Below, in pieces: positions 58,767-64,000 of a stretch of 64,000 nucleotides of DNA. A model generated the notes under the pieces. The model worked only from the letters and a program-made list of their open reading frames with translations. It was not told the origin of the DNA and ran no database searches. The position numbers were made by a program, and so were the translations under genes. The stretch is from JBFLYH01 sp964630235 (GTDB lineage: Bacteria; Oederibacteriota; JAAXVQ01; JAUVAV01), in contig CAZVUO010000001.1 in assembly GCA_964630235.1 (NCBI GenBank), positions 310,001 to 374,000 of the forward strand, given 5' to 3'. Position 1 is the stretch's first letter. Every line of letters begins with the position of its first letter.

Positions 58767-60076
58767 GATTTGGGCTTGCGCGCTTGGTCTTGGGGATTGA
58801 CGTATACCGGCTCGCCGGCCACGAACGTGACCGCCACCCGCCCCTTGACCTGCCACTGGTCAAAGGGCGTGTTGTCTGACTGGCTCAGGAACTCCGAGGC
58901 CTGGATCACGCGGTCCGCGTCCGGGTCGAACAGCACCAGGTCCGCGTCCGCTCCGGGCGCGAGCGTGCCCTTGGGAATGTTCAGGATGCGGGCCGGCCGT
59001 GTGGACATGCGGTCCATCAGGTCCAGGAGCGGCAGGCGCTTGGCCGCCACCAGGGCGGTCATGGCCAGGGAGAGCGAAGTTTCCAGGCCGCAGATACCCG
59101 GCGCGGCCAGGGCGAACTCCATTTCCTTCTCGCGGCGGGAGTGCGGCGCGTGGTCCGTGGCGATGGCATCCAGCGTGCCGTCGGCCAGGCCCTCGAGGAG
59201 CGCGGCCTGGTCCGAGGCCTCGGCAATGGGCGGGTTGACGCGCACGTTGGTGTCGTAACCCGCGAGGCATTCGTCCGTGAGCACCAGGTAGTGCGGCGCG
59301 GTCTCGGCGGTCACGCGCACGCCGCGCGCCTTGGCTTCGCGGATCAGGCGCACGGCGCCCGCGGTGGAGACGTGCGGGATGTGGATGCGGCTGCCGGTCT
59401 CCTCCGCCAAGAGGAGGTCGCGGCTGATCATGACCTCCAGGGCCGAGCGGGGCACGCCCGAGAGCCCGAGCTTGGCGGCCATGAAGCCGGCGTGCGCCAC
59501 GCCCTTGCCGGAGAGCGCTCTGTCCTCGGCGTGGTTGATGACCAAGAGGTCGAGCATGCCCGCGTACTGCAGGGCGCTGCGCATCATGGCCGGCGATTCC
59601 ACGGGCTCGCCGTCGTCGGACACGGCCATCACGCCCGCGGCCTTGAGCTCGCCCATCTCGGTGAGCTGTTTCCCCTCCCGGCGCTGCGTGATGCAGGCCA
59701 CCGGGTACACGTTGACCACGCCCTGGCTCTTGGCCTTGGACAGCACCAGCTCCACCATGGCCAGGTTGTCGAGGGGCGGGGTGGTGTTGGGCATGCAGGC
59801 TACGCTCGTCACGCCGCCCGCCGCGGCCGCGCGCGTGCCCGAGGCGATGGTCTCCTTGTACTCCGCGCCCGGTTCGCGCAGGTGCACGTGCAGGTCCACC
59901 AGGCCGGGCGCCACGGCCAGGCCGCCGGCGTCCCACACTTCATCCCGGGCCTGGGGTGAAAGAGCGCCGGGCGGCGTGATGTCCAGCACGCGGCCGTTCT
60001 CCAGCCACACGTCGCCAACCGCGTCGCGCCGGCTGGCCGGGTCGAGCACGCGTCCGCCTCTAATCAGCCGTCTCAT
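58763..60076 (-). CDS. pyrC: dihydroorotase
   Basis: 437 residues, class I (long) dihydroorotase. Metal-binding DLHVHLREPG (His63, His65), SDDGEPV with the bridging Asp region, INHAEDRAL, HIPHVSTAGAVRL and IATDHAPHSRREKE (Asp near 300). These are all active-site blocks. It closes carbamoyl aspartate to dihydroorotate. Downstream of pyrB by 130 bases, and overlapping pyrK by ATGA. Confidence 0.96.
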   Translation of the reverse strand: MRRLIRGGRVLDPASRRDAVGDVWLENGRVLDITPPGALSPQARDEVWDAGGLAVAPGLVDLHVHLREPGAEYKETIASGTRAAAAGGVTSVACMPNTTPPLDNLAMVELVLSKAKSQGVVNVYPVACITQRREGKQLTEMGELKAAGVMAVSDDGEPVESPAMMRSALQYAGMLDLLVINHAEDRALSGKGVAHAGFMAAKLGLSGVPRSALEVMISRDLLLAEETGSRIHIPHVSTAGAVRLIREAKARGVRVTAETAPHYLVLTDECLAGYDTNVRVNPPIAEASDQAALLEGLADGTLDAIATDHAPHSRREKEMEFALAAPGICGLETSLSLAMTALVAAKRLPLLDLMDRMSTRPARILNIPKGTLAPGADADLVLFDPDADRVIQASEFLSQSDNTPFDQWQVKGRVAVTFVAGEPVYVNPQDQARKPKS

Positions 60077-60167
60077 CGGTTTTCCCTCCTGGAGCCCGGT
60101 TTGCGCCTCCCGCGTATTTTCGTCGGTCCCTGAGCTTTACGCAAGGACCCCGGGTTTTCTCTATCTG

Positions 60168-60197
60168 CTCGTTTCGACAAGCTCAACGAACGGGCCG
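60168..60197. repeat. short dispersed repeat between pyrB and pyrC
   Basis: CTCGTTTCGACAAGCTCAAC followed by GAACGGGCC is the core of a repeat common in bacterial genomes (reverse complement begins GTTGAGCTTGTCGA). A fragment, GAGCTTGTCGAGGGG, occurs in the family B element at 12828. The rest of the 130-base gap shows nothing else. Confidence 0.5.
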
Positions 60198-60206
60198 CGG
60201 AATACT

Positions 60207-61151
60207 TCACTCTGGTACCTCCGCTTCTTTCGGCGTTCCGGGAGAGAGAAGGTACAAAACGGCCATGCGCACGGCCACGCCGTTCGTCACCTGGTCCAGG
60301 ATCACGGCCTGCGGCCCGTCGGCCACGCGCGGCGAGATCTCGATGCCGCGGTTCATGGGGCCGGGATGCATGATCATCACGTCCGGCTTGGCCAGCTTGA
60401 GCCGGCGGGCGTTGACCCCGTAGAGGTTGGCGTACTCGCGCGCGCTGGGAAAATATTGCCCGTCCTGGCGCTCGAGCTGGATGCGCAGAATGTTGATCAC
60501 GTCCGCGCCGTCCAGCGCCTCTTCCAGGCGGGTGGTGGCCGTGACGCCCAGCCGCGTCAAACTTCGCGGCAGGAGCGTGGCCGGCCCCACGATGCGCACC
60601 TGCGCGCCCAGTTTGGTCAGGCCGTGCAGGTTGCAGCGCGCCACGCGCGAATGGGTGATGTCCCCGACCAGGGCGACCACCAGCCCCTCGAAACGGCCCT
60701 TGCGCTCGCGGATGGTGTACAGGTCGAGCAAGCCCTGGGTGGGGTGCGCGTGGGTGCCGTCGCCGGCGTTGACCAGGCTGGCGCGAGCGTGGCGGGCCAC
60801 GAAGCTCACCGCGCCGGAGCAGGAGTGGCGCATGATGATGATCTGCACATTCATGGCCTCGATGTTGCGGATCGTATCCAGCAGGCTCTCGCCCTTGACC
60901 AGCGAGGAGGAGGACGCTGTGAAGTTGACCACGTCCGCCGAGAGCCGCTTGGCGGCCAGCTCGAAAGAGGTGCGGGTGCGGGTCGAAGGTTCGAAGAACA
61001 GGTTGACCACGGTCTGCCCGCGCAGGGCCGGTACTTTCTTGATCGGCCGCTGCACCACCTCCTTGAACGACGCCGCGGTGTCGAGGATTTTCAGGATCTC
61101 CTCCCGGGAGAGGTCCTCCAGGGAGATGAGGTCTTTACGCGCCAGTCCCAC
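60207..61151 (-). CDS. pyrB: aspartate carbamoyltransferase catalytic subunit
   Basis: 314 residues. Carbamoyl-phosphate site FFEPSTRTRTSFE (about 53-65), HPTQGLLDLYTI and MHPGPMNRGIEI identify PyrB. No pyrI regulatory gene follows, which is normal for PyrR-controlled operons. It overlaps the pyrR end by 17 bases and has no separate ribosome site problem. Confidence 0.96.
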   Translation of the reverse strand: MGLARKDLISLEDLSREEILKILDTAASFKEVVQRPIKKVPALRGQTVVNLFFEPSTRTRTSFELAAKRLSADVVNFTASSSSLVKGESLLDTIRNIEAMNVQIIIMRHSCSGAVSFVARHARASLVNAGDGTHAHPTQGLLDLYTIRERKGRFEGLVVALVGDITHSRVARCNLHGLTKLGAQVRIVGPATLLPRSLTRLGVTATTRLEEALDGADVINILRIQLERQDGQYFPSAREYANLYGVNARRLKLAKPDVMIMHPGPMNRGIEISPRVADGPQAVILDQVTNGVAVRMAVLYLLSPGTPKEAEVPE

Positions 61152-61716
61152 GGGTCGCTCCCTCCTCCGGCTTGATCAGCCAGATGGCGTCCTCCGGGTC
61201 GCCGTGCTCGCGCAGGTGGACCGCCACCTGCTCGCGGCGCGCGGTGGGGACGTTCTTGCCCACGAAATCCGCGTGGATGGGCAGTTCGCGGTGGCCGCGG
61301 TCCACCAGCACGGCCAGCTGGATCTGCTGGGGACGGCCGTAATCATTGAGCTCGTCCAGGGCGGCGCGCACGCTGCGTCCGGTGTAGAGCACGTCGTCCA
61401 CCAGGACCACGCGCTTGCCGTTCAGGTCAAAGGGCAGGTGGCTGGCGCGCACGGCGGGGGATGGCGCGGAGGCCCGGACCTGCTGGGTGTCGTCGCGGTG
61501 GAAGGTGATGTCCAGGGCGCCCACCGGCGGGGCCGTACCCTCGATGGCCTGGATCTGGCTGGCCAGCCGCTGGGCCAGCAGGTCCCCGCGCTGGATGATG
61601 CCGATGAGGACCAGGTCGCCGACGCCTTTCTGGCGTTCGAGGATTTCGTGCGCGATGCGGGTAATGGCCCGCCGGATGGATTCCGCGTCCATGATGCGCG
61701 TGCCGGGATGGCTCAT
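61135..61716 (-). CDS. pyrR: bifunctional pyr operon attenuation regulator / uracil phosphoribosyltransferase
   Basis: 193 residues, type I PRTase fold. PRPP-binding VVLVDDVLYTGRSVRAAL (about 103-120), LVLIGIIQRGDLLA and LDITFHRDD are PyrR family blocks; VDRGHRELPIHADFVGKN is the RNA-binding-surface region. In the presence of UMP it binds the leader hairpin at 61811-61840 and favours the terminator at 61739. An AAGGA site precedes the ATG. First gene of the pyr operon. The leader contains all elements needed for attenuation. Confidence 0.96.
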   Translation of the reverse strand: MSHPGTRIMDAESIRRAITRIAHEILERQKGVGDLVLIGIIQRGDLLAQRLASQIQAIEGTAPPVGALDITFHRDDTQQVRASAPSPAVRASHLPFDLNGKRVVLVDDVLYTGRSVRAALDELNDYGRPQQIQLAVLVDRGHRELPIHADFVGKNVPTARREQVAVHLREHGDPEDAIWLIKPEEGATRGTGA

Positions 61717-61738
61717 CGGAGGGTTCCTTTCAGGCAGA

Positions 61739-61776
61739 AATAAAAACAGCCTCCCGCAAGGCGCGCGGGGAGGCTG
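61739..61776 (-). terminator. pyr operon attenuator terminator
   Basis: On the minus strand CAGCCTCCC and GGGAGGCTG form a stem, extended inward with one bulge, followed by TGTTTTTATTT. It lies between the PyrR-binding hairpin and the pyrR start, where a regulated terminator is expected. Confidence 0.9.
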
Positions 61777-61810
61777 GACGGGAACGTCGTCAAGGCTGAC
61801 ATGTTCGAAC

Positions 61811-61840
61811 CCTTTCCGGTCTCTCGGACCAGTTTAAAGG
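61811..61840 (-). promoter_or_regulatory. PyrR-binding RNA hairpin (anti-antiterminator)
   Basis: On the minus strand CCTTTAAACTGGTCC opens the element and GACCGGAAAGG closes it, giving a stem CCTTT/AAAGG, an internal loop, and GGTC/GACC capped by the purine loop CGAGA. This is close to the PyrR binding loop of Bacillus (TCCAGAGAGG type). Located 30 bases downstream of the promoter. Confidence 0.85.
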
Positions 61841-61856
61841 ATTGCGGCCGGATATG

Positions 61857-61885
61857 AAGATACGCCGGAATCTCTTGTGTGTCAA
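61857..61885 (-). promoter_or_regulatory. sigma-70-type promoter of the pyr operon
   Basis: On the minus strand the exact TTGACA (61885-61880), 17-base spacer, and TATCTT (61862-61857). Transcription would start near 61850, ten bases before the PyrR hairpin. Confidence 0.85.
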
Positions 61886-61907
61886 GCCCTAAGCGGACCG
61901 AAAAGAG

Positions 61908-61980
61908 TGGATCGCTTCGTCCCCCGCGGGGACTCGCATGGCTGGTCATTGCGAGCGACCGAAGGGCGCGCGGCAATCCA
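61908..61980. repeat. rearranged family B repeat
   Basis: GGATCGCTTCGTCCC...GGGACTCGCATGG (61910-61940) is followed by GTCATTGCGAGCGACC...GGCAATCC (61945-61979). The halves are in the reverse order compared with complete copies, as if a circular permutation or two partial copies. It lies between the pyr promoter and the terminator at 62029. Confidence 0.6.
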
Positions 61981-62028
61981 GCATCCCCTCTCCCCTTCCC
62001 CCTGTCGTCCCTGGCCGCTTTGGCCGGA

Positions 62029-62062
62029 TAAAAAAAACCGGAGGGAGCGGGGCTCCCTCCGG
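62029..62062 (-). terminator. terminator of the lysine-rich peptide gene
   Basis: CCGGAGGGAGC and GCTCCCTCCGG make a perfect 11-bp stem with a 3-base loop; on the minus strand it is followed by eight T residues. It lies 45 bases after the peptide stop codon. Confidence 0.9.
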
Positions 62063-62106
62063 CGCATCTTCAAAATATTATCCATGCACACGAATGCGAA
62101 TCACAC

Positions 62107-62157
62107 TTACTTCTTTTTCTTCTTCGTGGCTTTTTTCTTCGCTTTCTTCACCGCCAT
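62107..62157 (-). CDS. 16-residue lysine-rich peptide
   Basis: ATG at 62157, 16 codons, TAA at 62107. The product is MAVKKAKKKATKKKKK, with 10 lysines in 16 residues. The ribosome site AAAGGAGGTGA is as strong as any in the window and is ideally spaced. A perfect intrinsic terminator follows, so this is its own short transcript or the end of the ppi operon. A candidate DNA-, RNA- or ribosome-binding peptide. Other short Lys/Ala-rich peptides of this look exist in bacteria, but I cannot name a family. Confidence 0.75.
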   Translation of the reverse strand: MAVKKAKKKATKKKKK

Positions 62158-62253
62158 GCTGTCACCTCCTTTGCCGACGTGCATGTGTTGATTTATTTAT
62201 AACACATTCGCCCGCGAAAGGAGAAATATTTTTCGCCTACAGCAAATATTTTT

Positions 62254-62793
62254 TTATCGCACGGTCACCTTGAGCATCTTGTCGCCGACGCGGATCGCCT
62301 GCACCACGTCCATGCCCGAGACCACCTGGCCGAACACGGTGTACTGCCCGTCCAGGTTGGGCTGGCGCGAGAGGCAGATGTAAAACTGACTGCCCGCGGA
62401 ATTCGGATCGAGCGCGCGCGCCATGGCGACCGTGCCGGTCAAGTGCGAGCGGCTGTTGAACTCCGCGGGAATGGTATAGCCGGGCCCGCCCGTGCCGTCG
62501 CCGCTGGGGTCGCCTCCCTGGATCACGAAGTTCGGCACCACGCGGTGGAAGGTCAGGCCGTCGTAAAAGCCCTTGCGCGCCAGTTTGATAAAATTGTCCA
62601 CGGTCTTGGGCGCGTCTTCCGGATAGAACTTGAAAACGATCTCTCCCTTGCTGGTCTGCAGAACGGCCTCGGTGACGGGTGTGTTGTCGGTCATGGTTTC
62701 GGTGGTCGCTTCCTTTCCGGTGGTTTGGGGTACGCTGGCGCAGCCGCTTGCGATCAGCAGCGCCGCACTGCCGAGCACGATCCAGTGACGCAT
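62254..62793 (-). CDS. cyclophilin-type peptidyl-prolyl isomerase lipoprotein
   Basis: 179 residues from the ATG at 62793, which has AAGGAGGAAGG upstream; the 62823 start is less likely. Lipoprotein signal MRHWIVLGSAALLIASGC (Cys about 18). The cyclophilin domain (about 48-179) contains YDGLTFHRVVPNFVIQGGDP, with the catalytic Arg in FHRV, GTVAMAR, GSQFYICL and YTVFGQV. Tethered to a membrane, it would help fold exported proteins. Its start lies 27 bases beyond the aconitase stop. Confidence 0.88.
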   Translation of the reverse strand: MRHWIVLGSAALLIASGCASVPQTTGKEATTETMTDNTPVTEAVLQTSKGEIVFKFYPEDAPKTVDNFIKLARKGFYDGLTFHRVVPNFVIQGGDPSGDGTGGPGYTIPAEFNSRSHLTGTVAMARALDPNSAGSQFYICLSRQPNLDGQYTVFGQVVSGMDVVQAIRVGDKMLKVTVR

Positions 62794-62819
62794 GGTTTTC
62801 CTTCCTCCTTGTGATAAAT

Positions 62820-64000
62820 TCAACGCCGCCGTTTTAAATAGTTGAGCGTGCCGCCGGCGAGCACCTGGTCGCGCTGCCGGGGCGAAAGATCACACTTCAT
62901 CTCCCACTCCGCGCCGGTGGTGAGGTTCTTCACGCGCACGCTCCCGCCGGCCGCGAGGTCGGCCTTGAGCGCCGGGAACGAGAGCGTGTGTCCCGCGTCG
63001 GCCTTGGCGTAGTCCGCGGGATCGCGGAAGGTGAGCGGCACGATGCCGAAATTGATGAGATTGGCCAGGTGGATGCGCGCGAACGACTTGACCAGCACCG
63101 CGCGCACGCCGAGGAAGCGCGGGGCCAGGGCCGCGTGCTCCCGCGAAGAGCCCTGCCCGTAGTTTTCGCCGCCCACCACGTATCCGCCGGACTGCTCCTG
63201 GGCGCGGCGGCTGAACTCCGGATCCAGTCGCGAAAAGGCGTGCTGCGCCAGGGCCGGGATATTCGAACGCAAGGGCAGAAGCTTGGCGCCCGCGGGCATG
63301 ATGTCATCCGTGGTCACGTGGTCTCCGAACTTGGCCAGCACCTGGCCCTGGTCCCGCTCCGCCAGCGCCGGGAACTGAGGCAGGGGTTTGATGTTCGGGC
63401 CGCGTACGATCTCCGCGGCCTGGCCGGAGGCCGCGGGCTTGAGCAGCAGGCTGTCGGAGGCATCGGAGCGCGCCGGCAGCCGGAAGGACTTGCCGGCCTG
63501 AAAACGGCGCGGATCCGTCACTTCGCCCTTGATCGCGGCCGCGGCCGCGGTCTCGGCCGAAACCAGGTACACCTGGGCGTCCGGCGTGCCGGAGCGGCCT
63601 TTGAAATTGCGGTTGAAGGTGCGCAGGGACACCGCGCCCGAAGCCGGCGCCTGGCCCATGCCGATGCAGGCGCCGCACGCGGGCTCCATGACCCGCGCGC
63701 CGGCCGCGATCAGGGCCGCCAGCGCGCCGTTGGCCGCCAAGGCGTTCAACACCTGCTGGGAACCGGGCGCGATCACCAGCGACACGCCGGGGTGCACCTT
63801 GCGGCCGGCCAACAGGGCGGCCACGGTCACGAGGTCTGCCAGCGAGGAGTTGGTGCAGGAGCCGATGACCACCTGCTGGGGTTTGAGCCCGGCCAGCGCG
63901 CGGACCGGCACCACCGCGTCCGGCGAATGGGGTTTCGCGGCCAGGGGCTCCAGGCGCGACAGGTCCATGGCCAGCGCGCCGCCGGAATACACCGCCCCGG
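62820..64000 (-). CDS. aconitate hydratase, partial (start lies beyond the window)
   Basis: About 393 residues of the C-terminal part; the gene continues past the right edge. The 4Fe-4S ligands are in VVIGSCTNSS (first Cys) and MEPACGACIGMGQ (Cys pair), and the swivelling-domain block is VGGENYGQGSSREHAALAPR, with DDIMPAGAKLLPLR. These are aconitase superfamily features. The short form with the swivel domain at the C terminus resembles the aconitases of Aquifex-like bacteria. It interconverts citrate and isocitrate in the TCA cycle. Isopropylmalate isomerase is less likely because both halves are fused. Confidence 0.88.
   Translation of the reverse strand, partial: GAVYSGGALAMDLSRLEPLAAKPHSPDAVVPVRALAGLKPQQVVIGSCTNSSLADLVTVAALLAGRKVHPGVSLVIAPGSQQVLNALAANGALAALIAAGARVMEPACGACIGMGQAPASGAVSLRTFNRNFKGRSGTPDAQVYLVSAETAAAAAIKGEVTDPRRFQAGKSFRLPARSDASDSLLLKPAASGQAAEIVRGPNIKPLPQFPALAERDQGQVLAKFGDHVTTDDIMPAGAKLLPLRSNIPALAQHAFSRLDPEFSRRAQEQSGGYVVGGENYGQGSSREHAALAPRFLGVRAVLVKSFARIHLANLINFGIVPLTFRDPADYAKADAGHTLSFPALKADLAAGGSVRVKNLTTGAEWEMKCDLSPRQRDQVLAGGTLNYLKRRR

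Noticed and set aside
1..64000. tRNA, rRNA or integrase-linked attachment sites
   Set aside because: I found no tRNA cloverleaf, rRNA segment, transposase or integrase in the window.

Overview
The window is a GC-rich stretch (a 60-base sample at 23221-23280 has 41 G/C) of a bacterial chromosome, densely packed with genes, nearly all on the minus strand. A heptose pathway, many lipobox lipoproteins and a polymer-flippase and glycosyltransferase cluster suggest a diderm (Gram-negative type) cell. PyrR attenuation, a PyrDB/PyrK-type dihydroorotate dehydrogenase and a paired Agl23-like / YYY-domain membrane system are not typical of enterobacteria. The mix, plus the many dispersed hairpin repeats, looks like a deep-branching, probably uncultured lineage. 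I cannot assign a phylum from sequence alone.

Layout. 58-3948: methyltransferase, glycosyltransferase, FAD oxidoreductase and flippase-like membrane protein, one unit. 4106-10861: two units that look like a GDP-heptose supply pathway (transaldolase, GmhB-, GmhA-, HddC- and HddA-like enzymes, a nucleotide-sugar SDR) with a glycosyltransferase and a methyltransferase; a good promoter and a structured leader precede it. 11188-12642: B12-binding radical SAM enzyme (+). 13043-17552: membrane glycosyltransferase with PA14 domain, DegT aminotransferase, lipoprotein. 17570-26811: AAA/DUF4143 ATPase behind a promoter that predicts a leaderless mRNA, then a lipoprotein, a small exported protein and a 2198-residue exported protein with an alpha/beta hydrolase at each end and a very long helical middle; its last domain and the two following genes are AT-rich. 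27212-52399: large surface-glycan region with PA14-tailed GT-C enzymes, GT2/GT4 enzymes, methyltransferases, a flippase, three anchored NHL beta-propellers, Agl23-like and YYY-domain proteins, a DUF2723 enzyme and a SpoIID-like lipoprotein. 53057-53974: CPBP protease. 54086-61716: pyrR-B-C-K-D-(PAP2)-(deacetylase)-F-E pyrimidine operon with an intact promoter, PyrR-binding hairpin and terminator. 62107-64000: a 16-residue lysine-rich peptide gene, a cyclophilin lipoprotein and a partial aconitase.

Two kinds of repeat matter. Intergenic spaces are filled with at least three families of dispersed hairpin repeats, one of which also lies in frame inside the giant hydrolase gene. Separately, a 30-bp hairpin repeat encoding a decapeptide of the form LKTSTPQTGV occurs in tandem, always in the same reading frame, inside four unrelated glycan genes on both strands, with paired changes that keep the stem. 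This is the most unusual signal in the window.

Many genes overlap by ATGA or TGATG and several start with GTG behind strong Shine-Dalgarno sites, so I moved a number of starts from the longest open frame to the position supported by ribosome-binding site and overlap.
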